This document shows, in pieces, positions 25,073 through 33,572 of a stretch of DNA of 64,000 bases; position 1 is the stretch's first letter, and the number at the start of each line of letters is the position of its first letter. Origin of the DNA: a bacterium (GTDB lineage Bacteria > Myxococcota_A > Polyangia > Nannocystales > Nannocystaceae); contig JANSYI010000015.1 in NCBI GenBank assembly GCA_024742475.1, positions 62,001-126,000 of the forward strand, given 5' to 3'. The translations under genes were made by a program, and so were the position numbers. The notes beneath the pieces were generated by a model. It made no database searches. It worked only from the letters and a program-made list of their open reading frames with translations, and was not told the origin of the DNA.

Positions 25073-25849
25073 ATGAAGATTCAATCGGCCCTTCTCGTCG
25101 CGTTTTCCTTCTGTGCCTGCACGCTCTCCCAAGACGCGGACGCTCCGTTCGGCTCCGACACGGAGGCGTCCGAGGCGGACAGCGGCGAGTCGTCGTCGGG
25201 CGCACGCGACGACGACCCACCCAAGCCCAAGCCCCCAAAGAACGCGGTCGCCAACGTCTGCAAGCGCATCGACGAGTGCGGCTTCCTGCCGCCTGGGGTG
25301 CGCCTGAGCGACTGCGAGGACACCACCGAGTCGTGCCTCGAAGGCGGCCTCGACAGCGAACGCTCCGACTGGGAGCTGTTCGCCAAGGAGTGCCTGGAGC
25401 TACAGAACTGCTTCAACTTCATCGAATGCTACGAAGGGCTCGGGACCTGCGAGCTCCCGGTCGACGTGGAGACCACCGGTGCCTTCGGCAGCACGGGCAC
25501 GGACGGCTTCATCGACGCGACCAGCACGGGCACATTCGAGGGCTCGACCTCGCTGGGCGTCGACGATACGACGACCACCGGCGATCCGGGAGGCGAAGAC
25601 ACCGGCGACGTCGACCCCCCGGTCTGCGGCGGACCGTGCAATACATGCCTCGAGTGCGCCTTCGACGACCCCTGCTTGCCCGAGGTCACCGCCTGCGCCG
25701 CAAACCCCGACTGCCTCGATCTGAACGACTGCTACCTCGACTGCAATGACGTGTCGTGCAACGACCTGTGCGAAGACATCTTCCCCGGCGGCGTCGTGGA
25801 CCACGCGGTGCTCAGCGCGTGCGCGCTGGATGCTTGCGCTTCTTGTTGA
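25073..25849 (+). CDS. Cys-rich lipoprotein with Asp/Ser and Thr/Gly linkers
   Basis: 258 aa from MKIQSALLV. The signal peptide ends at SFCAC, a usable lipobox. The mature protein alternates linkers (EASEADSGESSSGARDDDPP; a Thr/Gly-rich stretch around 140-185) with two Cys-rich modules (CKRIDECGFLPPG to CYEGLGTC, and VCGGPCNTCLECAF to CALDACASC). The modules resemble short disulfide-stabilised repeats seen in myxobacterial secreted proteins. It is divergent from the Asp-rich lipoprotein at 24882, with 190 bp between them that must hold both promoters; I see no clear hexamers there. Confidence 0.8.
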   Translation: MKIQSALLVAFSFCACTLSQDADAPFGSDTEASEADSGESSSGARDDDPPKPKPPKNAVANVCKRIDECGFLPPGVRLSDCEDTTESCLEGGLDSERSDWELFAKECLELQNCFNFIECYEGLGTCELPVDVETTGAFGSTGTDGFIDATSTGTFEGSTSLGVDDTTTTGDPGGEDTGDVDPPVCGGPCNTCLECAFDDPCLPEVTACAANPDCLDLNDCYLDCNDVSCNDLCEDIFPGGVVDHAVLSACALDACASC

Positions 25850-25932
25850 GATGAGGGGGGCGGAGGCCAAGCGCGCCCTAGACCTAGAGAAACCAGACAG
25901 CAAGCTGTGGCTGGGCTGGGCCTCGCGCCCTA

Positions 25933-25959
25933 CCTGCCGGAACGCAGCTCGCCGGCAGG
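25933..25959. terminator. Hairpin between convergent genes
   Basis: CCTGCCGG at 25933-25940 pairs perfectly with CCGGCAGG at 25952-25959 around an 11-nt loop. It lies in the 112-bp gap between the plus-strand lipoprotein and the minus-strand SIR2-STAND gene. There is no T run on either side, so it may be a weak bidirectional terminator or a transcript-end stabiliser. Confidence 0.45.
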
Positions 25960-25961
25960 GG

Positions 25962-28900
25962 TCAGGAAGAGCTCCTGTCGTTCAAGGACTCAAGCAACGG
26001 AAGAAGGTCTTCCGGAGCTGGCAGGCCGGCAGCCTGGCATACCTCGCGGACATCGCTGAGCAGCGCAGGCAGCAGCCGCTTGGAGATCTCTGGGAGCCGA
26101 TCGGATAGACGCGACACCAACCGGACGCCCTCGGCGAAGGCGTCGAGGGCCTCTGCGTACATGTTTGCGGACTTGCAAACGGACCCCCTAGCACCGAGGA
26201 TCGTGGCTAGTTTGGGGGCGAAGGCGTCCGGCCGTTGCTGCGCAAGTGGTCGGCAAAGGACGGCAGCTTCGTCGAGGGCGACGAGAGCCTCCTTCGGTCG
26301 TCCTGAGCTGGCAAGACAGGCGCCGAGTGTGTTGAGCGACATCGAGAGGTCGGGGGTAAAGGCGTCGGGTCTCTGCTCCACCAGTTCGCGGAAGTAGGCC
26401 ACGGATTCCTGCATTGGGGCGAGCGCATCCTCTGCCGGTGCCAACAAGCGTAGTACGTTGCCGAGGGCATTGAGCGAGAGTGCGAGGTCGGGCGTGGGCA
26501 TACCTGGCGTCGCCACTGCTCGACGAAGCTGGACGGCTTCTCGCGTTGGAGAGAGCGCCTCTTTTGGTCGGCCTAAACGCGTAAGTAGTAGGCCAAGATT
26601 GCTGAGCGAAGCGGCGAGTTCGGACTTGAAGGTTTCGGGATGGCGCTTCGCCAGCGTGCGGCGAATAGTGACGGCTTCCAACGTTGCCGCGAGGGCTCGC
26701 TCTGGATTCTCCAACTCGAAGAGAGGCACTGCGAGGTTGCTGACTGCAGTGGCGAGGTCTGGCTGGAACTCGCCAGGGTTCCACCTGGCGAGCTCCCGGA
26801 AATGGGCGACGGCTTCTTCACATGCGGAAAGCGCCTCCTGTCGCCGCCCGACCGCCTCCAGCCGGGTACCAAGACGGCCGAGCCTGCGTCCGAATTCCAG
26901 GCGTGCCTCCACTGCCGCGGATGCCCGGACCTCGGCCACAGGGAGACTCTCGACCGCTCTCGCGGCCAAGGAGGCTGCGAACCCTCGAAGCGCTACCGTT
27001 TCTACTGGGAGCCTATTCAGGAGTGCGTCCGCCTCGTCGGGCGTTAGCAGCTCAAGTTCTCCGAACGTGGACTCAATGCTGGGCGCCAAGCTGGCGGCCC
27101 AGGCCTCGTCAGCGGCGACCGCAACCCACGCGCGGGCGAGGATTCGCGGCTGGTCCTGAGCTATCGTCTTGATCAATTCAACCAAGATCGGATGCCAAGT
27201 GGCAGCGCGTCCGAGAACGCGCAGCGCGGGTTCGGCGAGATTCAAGTCATCGGTCGCGAAGGGGACCTTGGCGATGGAAGGCTCGCGCTCAAGCTGTGTA
27301 GCCACGAGCCGCTCGCCGACTCGGTCGGGTTGGACTCGAGGCAGGGCGAACTCCTCGTGGTCGGACCCCGGATAGAGGTCTTTGAACACTCGCGCGAGAG
27401 CATCCAGGCATGCGTCGTCTAGGCCACGCAGACCTGGAGTCCGGCCAAGTACTGCACGTGCTTCCTCACGTGAACGCAGCGGTCCGACGAGCGTGCCGAC
27501 GCATGCGACCGTTCTCAGCACTTCGTCCACGTTCGCAACGCTCGGCCCAACGAGTTCCGCCGCCTTCGGTTTCCAGTAGCGTTCCGCCTCGCGCCGTAGG
27601 AGGGTGTCGAACAGCATCTCGACGCTGGCGTCGGGTGCAGGACGGTCGCCATCCACAGCAAGTAGAGCTGCCGTGTGGAGAGTCAGAATGCCTTCCTCCA
27701 TCCAGCGGTTCAGGGTGGTCCTCGGCGGCGTGTCGATCGTGTGGGCGGTGTTTTTTCGGTGACTCGAGAAGGACTCAACGGCGTTGGTCCAGGATTCTTC
27801 AACGTTTGCGATCCCTTCAATCGGATGCACAATATCTGCCCCTTCGAACAGGTCCCAGAGCGTTTCAACCTGGAGAGGAAGGGTTTTCCACCATTCCGCC
27901 TGAGCGCGGGCCGCGAGCACGATGCGTATCTGGGTGGAGGACTCGCGGTAGGCTGCCACCTCCCGCAGGAATTCGACCAGGGCGTCGCCCCAGTTCTCGG
28001 CATAGTCAACTGCAAACATTAGTGGCTGGCCGGATCGGACGATACTCGCCAACTCGTCGTGGTCGATTGACTTCCGGAGCAGTCCCGCCGTCCACCCTTC
28101 CTCAATCCTCTGGTGGCAGAGTTCGCGTAGCAGTCGGCTCTTTCCAACCCCGCCTGACGCGGTGACCAGCCGGATCCGGAGTCCGGACCCCACACACCAG
28201 GCTGTAAAGTCGTCGAGCAGGTCATCGCGTCCCGACATGCCCACGACCCGGTGCTCAGCCCGGAGAAGCTGAAAACCGGGGGGCGGAAAGTGCTGCGAGG
28301 ACAGTTCGCGGTAGGGCGTCTCAAGCCATGCGGGTTGGATCCTAGGCAGGCCTTGCGTGTTAGGTCCGTCGCCCTGTTGCGCGAGCAACCTGTCCCGGAG
28401 CCGCGGCAGCAGCCGGTGCATGTCGACGTGCTCGTACGCTTGGAAACGCTCGCCGGCAGGCTTGAGCTGTCGTACGACTTCTGGAACTTTGCCCTTGTAG
28501 AACCCCCAGACGATGTCTAGCTTTGAAGATTCGTCCGCCGAAACGGTGGCCAATGCTCGCATGACAACGTCGTCCCAACCGCCGTATCCGAGCACCACGA
28601 CAAGGGCTGACTCGAGTGCGTGCGGGAGTGCAGCTTCTAGAACGGGACGTGCTCCTCCGAGCTGAGCCTCGGTGTGCAGCGTGTCTGCCCAGCACCAATG
28701 GCCATGGACGTAAACTACGTGGGTGCTGGAACCTCTGTGCTGCAGGAAATTGCCGTCTCTGGCGAGAACTGTGGCACGTATCTGGCCTCCGGCTCGCATC
28801 ACTGCCACCTCGATCAGGGGGTCGAAGTTAGTGGTCAGTACTCGAGGAAATCGCTTCGGGTCCGAATGGAGGAGCTGTCCGAGTGCGGTTACCGAATCGC

Positions 28901-29366
28901 GCAACGGAAGCCAGCCGGAGGCGGGCGGATCGACGAGCGCTTCACATGCGCGGTCCGAGTTTGCTACGGCCGCGTCGTCGAGCGGAGCGTGGCCCTTAAG
29001 GACGGCGCGACGAATCACCCTATTTGCCGCGTCTTGCCCTCCACCTCTCCGCATCACGGCTGTGAAGCCTAGCCGGTACGCCTCTGCGAAGTATTTTGCA
29101 CGCTCCGCGTGGTTCTTCGTTTCTCGGGCCCTGGTAGCCGCCTCATCGAACGCCCTTCCGCCGCGGCCGCGGAGTTCCTCTTCGAGCAGCTGCACTATCC
29201 CAGGGACTCCCGGGATGCCTGCCACTCCCGGGCTCGATGGCATCGTGAGAGCAGAGCCCAGGAGAAAGACGATTGGCCGATTGGACTCGATAGCGCTGAG
29301 AATTCGGGCGAGCAGGTCCTCTGCGCCTTCCCCAAGATCGTCGCTGTTCGGATCTGCATCGCCCAA
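25962..29366 (-). CDS. SIR2-STAND NTPase-TPR protein, putative antiviral NADase
   Basis: 1134 aa. Residues about 20-330 are SIR2-like: VFLLGSALTMPSSPGVAGIP, LTTNFDPLIE (Asn180), VVYVHGHW (His221) and VVVLGYGGWDD, the Asn/His pair used for NAD hydrolysis in ThsA/Avs5-type proteins. Residues about 370-700 are a STAND P-loop ATPase with Walker A TASGGVGKS (Lys409) and Walker B LMFAVDYAE (Asp454). Residues from about 820 carry five long TPR units of about 46 residues (for example DLATAVSNLAVPLFELENPE). Sensor, oligomerisation and effector modules thus sit in one chain. The only usable start is TTG, 12 nt after an in-frame TGA. Codon use looks less GC-rich than in neighbours, and it is a single gene beside tRNA-Asp, both consistent with acquisition. 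Confidence 0.88.
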   Translation of the reverse strand: MGDADPNSDDLGEGAEDLLARILSAIESNRPIVFLLGSALTMPSSPGVAGIPGVPGIVQLLEEELRGRGGRAFDEAATRARETKNHAERAKYFAEAYRLGFTAVMRRGGGQDAANRVIRRAVLKGHAPLDDAAVANSDRACEALVDPPASGWLPLRDSVTALGQLLHSDPKRFPRVLTTNFDPLIEVAVMRAGGQIRATVLARDGNFLQHRGSSTHVVYVHGHWCWADTLHTEAQLGGARPVLEAALPHALESALVVVLGYGGWDDVVMRALATVSADESSKLDIVWGFYKGKVPEVVRQLKPAGERFQAYEHVDMHRLLPRLRDRLLAQQGDGPNTQGLPRIQPAWLETPYRELSSQHFPPPGFQLLRAEHRVVGMSGRDDLLDDFTAWCVGSGLRIRLVTASGGVGKSRLLRELCHQRIEEGWTAGLLRKSIDHDELASIVRSGQPLMFAVDYAENWGDALVEFLREVAAYRESSTQIRIVLAARAQAEWWKTLPLQVETLWDLFEGADIVHPIEGIANVEESWTNAVESFSSHRKNTAHTIDTPPRTTLNRWMEEGILTLHTAALLAVDGDRPAPDASVEMLFDTLLRREAERYWKPKAAELVGPSVANVDEVLRTVACVGTLVGPLRSREEARAVLGRTPGLRGLDDACLDALARVFKDLYPGSDHEEFALPRVQPDRVGERLVATQLEREPSIAKVPFATDDLNLAEPALRVLGRAATWHPILVELIKTIAQDQPRILARAWVAVAADEAWAASLAPSIESTFGELELLTPDEADALLNRLPVETVALRGFAASLAARAVESLPVAEVRASAAVEARLEFGRRLGRLGTRLEAVGRRQEALSACEEAVAHFRELARWNPGEFQPDLATAVSNLAVPLFELENPERALAATLEAVTIRRTLAKRHPETFKSELAASLSNLGLLLTRLGRPKEALSPTREAVQLRRAVATPGMPTPDLALSLNALGNVLRLLAPAEDALAPMQESVAYFRELVEQRPDAFTPDLSMSLNTLGACLASSGRPKEALVALDEAAVLCRPLAQQRPDAFAPKLATILGARGSVCKSANMYAEALDAFAEGVRLVSRLSDRLPEISKRLLPALLSDVREVCQAAGLPAPEDLLPLLESLNDRSSS

Positions 29367-29500
29367 GGTGCGGGATCAGACCATCCCACCGTGAAACGGG
29401 GAACCCCCACGAGGCAGTCGTGCGCGTTTCTCGAGCTCGCCGACCATCGTTCCCACCTCGCTCCCACGACTCCCCGGCCCGCCCCCAGAACCAAACAGAA

Positions 29501-29521
29501 AACCCACCGAAGCGGTGGGTT
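29501..29521 (-). terminator. Rho-independent terminator of tRNA-Asp
   Basis: On the minus strand an 8-bp stem AACCCACC/GGTGGGTT closes a GCTTC loop and is followed by TTCTGTTTGG. It starts 5 bp past the tRNA 3' end and ends the tRNA transcript before the SIR2-STAND gene. Confidence 0.85.
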
Positions 29522-29526
29522 CTCAG

Positions 29527-29600
29527 CGGGGCGGACGGGGCTCGAACCCGCGACCTCCGGCGTGACAGGCCGGCGTTATAACCAACTTAACTACCGCCCC
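29527..29600 (-). tRNA. tRNA-Asp(GTC)
   Basis: The minus-strand sequence folds as a full cloverleaf of 74 nt: acceptor GGGGCGG/CCGCCCC with discriminator G, a D arm, anticodon arm CCGGC-CTGTCAC-GCCGG with anticodon GTC, variable AGGTC and T arm GCGGG-TTCGAGC-CCCGT (with a final G-T pair). CCA is not encoded. It has its own promoter (29633-29661) and terminator (29501-29521). Its 3' end points at the SIR2-STAND gene, the side where integrating elements usually insert. Confidence 0.97.
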
Positions 29601-29632
29601 AGGTGGTAGTTCGTCCCCGGTAGGGGATGCGG

Positions 29633-29661
29633 TTTGTAGCCGCGGCGAATCGGAGTGTCAA
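29633..29661 (-). promoter_or_regulatory. Sigma-70-type promoter of tRNA-Asp
   Basis: On the minus strand TTGACA (29661-29656) is separated by exactly 17 bp from TACAAA (29638-29633). The -10 box is 32 bp before the tRNA 5' end, placing the start near 29626. This is the best housekeeping promoter match noticed in the window. Confidence 0.85.
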
Positions 29662-29818
29662 CCCTGAAACGAAGGGAAAAGTGGTTGGCCTCCGGTGGGC
29701 CGGTTTTTGGGGTTCTGGGGCGAGATTGGGGCGTCTCGGATGTGCAGGGGTGGGGCGGGGTCCGCGAGCGCTGTCCACGCTTGGCAAGCTCGCTGAAGTC
29801 GCTACGCTGAGGTTCACC

Positions 29819-30085
29819 ATGCGACGTCTCGTTTGGATGATGACCCTGCTGCCCCCGATGGGCTGTGCTGCGGCCGAGCCGGGCACCGTGTTCGGCAAGC
29901 CCACGGTCGAGGTCTGGGAGGCGGAGAAGCGCGACCGACTGAACGCGTGTCAGCACGACCCGAAGGTCGAGAGCGAGAAGGACGCGCACCGGTGTCTCGG
30001 GGGCTACGACCGGCATCGAGGCACGGACACGTGCGTCGATGCCACTGCCTGGGTCTCGCGGGTCCGCAACGGCAACACCGAGTAG
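29819..30085 (+). CDS. Small lipoprotein
   Basis: 88 aa from MRRLVWMMTLLPPMGC. The n-region is basic, the core hydrophobic, and the lipobox PPMGC gives Cys16. The mature part is hydrophilic (GKPTVEVWEAEKRDRLNA, ESEKDAHRCLGGYDRHRG) with three Cys. The following gene begins on the base after its stop codon, so they are one transcription unit. An in-frame extension upstream to 29627 exists but would bury the signal peptide, so it is not used. No family recognised. Confidence 0.7.
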   Translation: MRRLVWMMTLLPPMGCAAAEPGTVFGKPTVEVWEAEKRDRLNACQHDPKVESEKDAHRCLGGYDRHRGTDTCVDATAWVSRVRNGNTE

Positions 30086-31075
30086 GTGATCGGCGCGCTC
30101 GCACTCGGCTTCGCTCTGGCCGCCCTCCCCGAGGGCGTGGAGTTGACGTGGACGGGTGCTCGAGGCTGCCCCGACGCGGCCGATGTCGAGCGGCGCGTCG
30201 CGGAGCGGCTGCGCGGTCGCGAGGGGCCCGTGCGCGCGTCCGTCGTCGTCGCGGTCGTCTCGGGGACCGGTGGTGGATACGCGCTCTCGCTCGACGTGAC
30301 CCTGCCCGGCGAGTCGGTGCACCGGGAGCTCGAGGCGGCCGAGTGCGGCGTGCTCGTCGACGCGACGGCGATCGTGGTGGGCATCGCGGTCGAGCCGCAG
30401 ATCTCCGCGCAGGCGCTGCGTACCGCGACGCTGACCCCGTCGGTGCCCGAGCCTGCGGTGGTCCCCGACGTGGCGGTCGAGCGAGCGCCGCTCGAACGCG
30501 CGGCGACTCCCGAGCCCGAGCCCGAACCCGTGCCCGAGCCGGTGCGTCGACGCGTCGGCGGCGTGGTGAGCCTGCGAGGCGCTGGCGTCCTCGGCGTGCT
30601 GCCGGGCGTCGCGGGGTCGGCCGGGCTTCGTGTCGGCGTTCGCGGGCGTCGCTGGCGAGCCGAGCTCGGAGGCGACCGCACCTTCGCGGTGCGGCACGCG
30701 TTCGCGGGCGAGCCGTCGGTCGGTGCCGAGTTCTCGATGTGGTCGGGCGCGGTGCGAGGCTGCGGCGTGCTCGGCAAGAACGCGCTCGAGTTCCCGCTGT
30801 GCGCTGGCGTCGACGCCGGGCTCATGCGCGCCGACGGCTTTGGTGGCGATATCAATCGCAGCGTGGTCGAGCCGTGGGCCGCGGCCGTCGTCGCCCCCGG
30901 CCTCGTCTGGATGCCCCATCCCAACGTCGGGCTCGGGGTCGCGCTCGATGCCTTCGTTGGCCTCGCGCGACCGAGCTTCTCGGGGGAGGCGCGCCCGCTG
31001 CTTCATCGCGCGTTTCCGGTCGGGCTGCGGCTCGCAGGTGGCCTCGAGGTGCGTTTTGGCCCCGAGCCCGGGTGA
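30086..31075 (+). CDS. Secreted/outer-membrane-type protein of an ECF sigma locus
   Basis: 329 aa, GTG start directly after the preceding TAG. A signal-like segment (IGALALGFALAALPEG) leads into a domain with GCPDAADVERRVAERLRGR, SLDVTLPGESVHRELEAAEC and VDATAIVVGIAVEP. A Pro/Glu linker (PEPEPEPVPEPV) is followed by a Gly-rich beta-strand region that looks like a small outer-membrane barrel (RLAGGLEVRFGPEPG at the end). Proteins with this GCP...rel..aeC..lvdA pattern recur, to my memory, next to ECF sigma genes in myxobacterial genomes; here the sigma gene follows 34 bp downstream. Function unknown, envelope sensing possible. Confidence 0.72.
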   Translation: MIGALALGFALAALPEGVELTWTGARGCPDAADVERRVAERLRGREGPVRASVVVAVVSGTGGGYALSLDVTLPGESVHRELEAAECGVLVDATAIVVGIAVEPQISAQALRTATLTPSVPEPAVVPDVAVERAPLERAATPEPEPEPVPEPVRRRVGGVVSLRGAGVLGVLPGVAGSAGLRVGVRGRRWRAELGGDRTFAVRHAFAGEPSVGAEFSMWSGAVRGCGVLGKNALEFPLCAGVDAGLMRADGFGGDINRSVVEPWAAAVVAPGLVWMPHPNVGLGVALDAFVGLARPSFSGEARPLLHRAFPVGLRLAGGLEVRFGPEPG

Positions 31076-31109
31076 AAAAGAGACGAGCGCTTCATGAACG
31101 CCGCGGATC

Positions 31110-32321
31110 GTGGAGACTAGATCCGTCGTGGCACCTCCGGTCCCAGCGCGCTTCGAGGCGATCTACCTCGAGCATCACGCGTTCGTGGGTCGTTGCGTGC
31201 AGCGGCTGGGCGTCGAGCCGGCCGCGGTCGACGATGCCCGGCAGGATGTCTTTCTCACCGCGTTCAGGCGGCTGCACACCTACGCTGGGCACGCCTCGAT
31301 TCGGGCCTGGTTGGCAGGCATCGCCCGCCGGGTCGCCTGGCGACATCGGCGGACGCGCCAGAGGCACGAGCGGCGCGTCGACGCCCTCGAGGCGGTGGTT
31401 CCCGAGGTGATCTCTCTGGACGATTGGGTGCGCACGAAGGAGGCGAGGGCCGTGCTCGACGCGTTCGTCGGCGCGCTCGACCCCCCAAAGCGCGAGGCCT
31501 TCGTGCTGTGCGAGCTCGAGGGGTTGTCCGCCCGAGAGGCCGCCACCGCGACGGGCGTCAACGCGGCCACGCTCTACTCGCGGCTTCGCGTCGCGCGTTC
31601 CTCGTTCGTGTCGATGTGCGCGTCGCTGGAGGATCATGGCATCGACGTGCGACCCGAGCACGCGGCGCAGATCCACCGCGAAGCCTCGCCTCCCGATCGC
31701 CGGGCCGCCCAGCGAGGCTGGGTCGCGCTCGCGCCAAAGGTGGTGGGGATCTCTTCGCTCGCCGCCGCCAAGCCCTTCGCCGCCATCGTGCTTGGTCTCT
31801 TGGGCGTGGGTGCGGTGACGGTCACGACGATGCGAGAGCCTCCGACCTCGTCGATCGCCACGCCCGTTCTCATCCAACCTCCGCGGCCGGCCCGCCACGA
31901 CGAGCGCCCCGCAGTGGCCGCGGCCCTCGTGCCCGAAGTCCCCGACGCGCCGCCTCCTCCGGTTGCTCGCCCGCGCCGCCCGGCACCCCCGAGCGAACCC
32001 GAGCCCGAACCCCCATCCGCGCCCGTCGACGACTTGGCCGACCAGGTCGCCGCGCTCGGCCAGGCCGAGCGGATGCTCGATGAAGGGGCGTGGGCAGACG
32101 CGGCTCGCTCTGCCGAGGCGCACTTGAGGCGCTGGCCCGACGGGCAGCTGACGCGCGATGCCCTGCGTGTCGCGGTACGGGCGCATTGCGAGCAGGGCGA
32201 CCGAGCGGCGGCGCTCGGCATCGCGACCACTCACCTGGGGGCACGCGCGGAGGGCTGGGTCGCGCGGCGATGCAAGAAAATCTCCGGCGGCTTCATGAAT
32301 CCGCCGCCGCCCGGAGACTGA
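31110..32321 (+). CDS. ECF sigma factor with membrane anchor and C-terminal repeat domain
   Basis: 403 aa from a GTG at 31110 (a GTG at 31128 is also possible). Region 2 is at about 15-80 (DDARQDVFLTAFRRLHTY, WLAGIARRVAWRHRR) and region 4 at about 120-170 (LDPPKREAFVLCELEGLS, REAATATGVNAATLYSRL). A hydrophobic segment at about 215-240 (FAAIVLGLLGVGAVTVTTM) is followed by a Pro-rich linker and a TPR-like tail (LGQAERMLDEGAWADAARSA, CEQGDRAAALGIATTHL). The chain therefore combines DNA-directed sigma function, membrane tethering and an outer sensing or binding domain, so release from the membrane may be needed for activity. Confidence 0.88.
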   Translation: METRSVVAPPVPARFEAIYLEHHAFVGRCVQRLGVEPAAVDDARQDVFLTAFRRLHTYAGHASIRAWLAGIARRVAWRHRRTRQRHERRVDALEAVVPEVISLDDWVRTKEARAVLDAFVGALDPPKREAFVLCELEGLSAREAATATGVNAATLYSRLRVARSSFVSMCASLEDHGIDVRPEHAAQIHREASPPDRRAAQRGWVALAPKVVGISSLAAAKPFAAIVLGLLGVGAVTVTTMREPPTSSIATPVLIQPPRPARHDERPAVAAALVPEVPDAPPPPVARPRRPAPPSEPEPEPPSAPVDDLADQVAALGQAERMLDEGAWADAARSAEAHLRRWPDGQLTRDALRVAVRAHCEQGDRAAALGIATTHLGARAEGWVARRCKKISGGFMNPPPPGD

Positions 32322-32327
32322 CGAGGT

Positions 32328-33020
32328 ATGGCCTACTCGATTCGCAGACTCATTCTCGCCTCTTGCCTCTCGACCGCGTGCGTCGCAGAGCCCGAAGACG
32401 TGGTCGAGAACTCCACGCCCGCCCCGCTCGAGCCCATGGGCGCGCCCTCCGATGGCCCGCCCGTGTTCGAGGTGGTCGCCCACGCCGACATCGATCCGCC
32501 CTACGACCGCGGCCAGCACGGCGCTCCGCTCGAGGAGGGCGTGCGCCTTTGGCATTGCGGCGCCGTCACCGTGCCGTCCGAGGGCGAAGTCCGCGTCCCC
32601 GAGGGCACGTTCGACCCCGATGAGGTGGGTGCAGTGGTCTACGTCGACTACGACGACTTTGCCGAGCAGTACCAGCTCTACCTCGGTGGCGCCGGGCCGT
32701 TCACCCTGTCGTTGATCTACGACCTCGACGGCAACGCGGCCGCGACGGAGTCCGACACCTGGGACTTCTTTCCCTTCGAGCGCGGCACGTTCTTGCGGCC
32801 GCTCGACTTCGACACGCCCCTGTTCCGCATCGACCCGGGGACACCGCCGATGCTCACCGTGCTCGACCCCGACGCGAGCTACGACGCCGACACGCAGACG
32901 CTGACCACCACCTACGACTTCATCACCGAGACGGGCAGCGTGCACGGGATCACCGAGACGTACACGTTCGGCGGCCGGCACCTGCAGGCCGTTCAATCGC
33001 CCGCCTGGCTATGCGACTGA
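32328..33020 (+). CDS. Lipoprotein of the ECF sigma locus
   Basis: 230 aa, ATG 6 bp after the sigma stop with GAGG just upstream, so it is part of the same operon. The lipobox is LSTAC (Cys18). The mature part is acidic with aromatic beta strands (GAVVYVDYDDFAEQYQLYLG, PFTLSLIYDLDGNAAATE, TTTYDFITETGSVHGITETY) and probably forms a beta sandwich exposed on the cell surface. No family recognised. Confidence 0.8.
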   Translation: MAYSIRRLILASCLSTACVAEPEDVVENSTPAPLEPMGAPSDGPPVFEVVAHADIDPPYDRGQHGAPLEEGVRLWHCGAVTVPSEGEVRVPEGTFDPDEVGAVVYVDYDDFAEQYQLYLGGAGPFTLSLIYDLDGNAAATESDTWDFFPFERGTFLRPLDFDTPLFRIDPGTPPMLTVLDPDASYDADTQTLTTTYDFITETGSVHGITETYTFGGRHLQAVQSPAWLCD

Positions 33021-33122
33021 GCCGGACGTCCGCGACGGGTCGAGGTGCCGCCCGTCACAGCGGGACCGCCGAGGGGGTGAACCCCTCTACCGTTCGAGCG
33101 CGCCGCCTCGTAGGCTTTTGCC

Positions 33123-33563
33123 GTGCGCCGGGTGTTCGCTGTCTCTTTGGTCGCGCTGCTGTGCGGTGCCTGTGATGAGCCTGTGTCGGGATCGTTCGAC
33201 GTGCGGAGCGCCTCGGGCGACGCCTTCACGTTCGCGCCCGACCAATGCGTCGACGGCAGCGAGTACGGCTATTGGGGCGTGCAGCTTCGCGACGGCGGCC
33301 GCGTGGTCGACATCGTCGAGCGTGATGACGCCCTCTACGCGCTCGTCTACTCGCCCGGCCAGACGGCGTTCGAGATCGAGCTCGAGTCATGCGGCGTGTT
33401 CGAAGGCCGGCTGAAGCGACGCTCGATCAACGGTCACGGCACCAGCCGGGGCCACTTCACCCTCGAGTGCTCCGCGGCCGATGGTCGCGAGATCGTCGGG
33501 GAGATGCGGTTCGAGGAGTGCGGCGGTCCTGATGACGACGACGACGACCACGACTTTCGCTGA
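33123..33563 (+). CDS. Small lipoprotein with Asp-rich tail
   Basis: 146 aa, GTG start. Signal peptide MRRVFAVSLVALLCGAC with lipobox LCGAC. The mature protein has four further Cys, a compact beta pattern (GVQLRDGGRVVDIVERDD, TAFEIELESCGVFEGRL) and a C-terminal DDDDDDHDFR. A weak hairpin (GAGGGG/CCCCTC at 33071-33087) lies upstream. No family recognised. Confidence 0.72.
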   Translation: MRRVFAVSLVALLCGACDEPVSGSFDVRSASGDAFTFAPDQCVDGSEYGYWGVQLRDGGRVVDIVERDDALYALVYSPGQTAFEIELESCGVFEGRLKRRSINGHGTSRGHFTLECSAADGREIVGEMRFEECGGPDDDDDDHDFR

Positions 33564-33572
33564 CCCGTCGAG

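Noticed and set aside
25857..25864. GGGGCGGA, matching the tRNA-Asp 3' end, as a possible second attachment site of a SIR2-STAND island
   Set aside because: Only eight bases of very G-rich sequence match, which is expected by chance here, and no integrase gene lies between the two copies.
33071..33087. GAGGGG/CCCCTC hairpin before the 33123 lipoprotein as a terminator
   Set aside because: A short stem with no T run; kept only as a remark in the gene entry.
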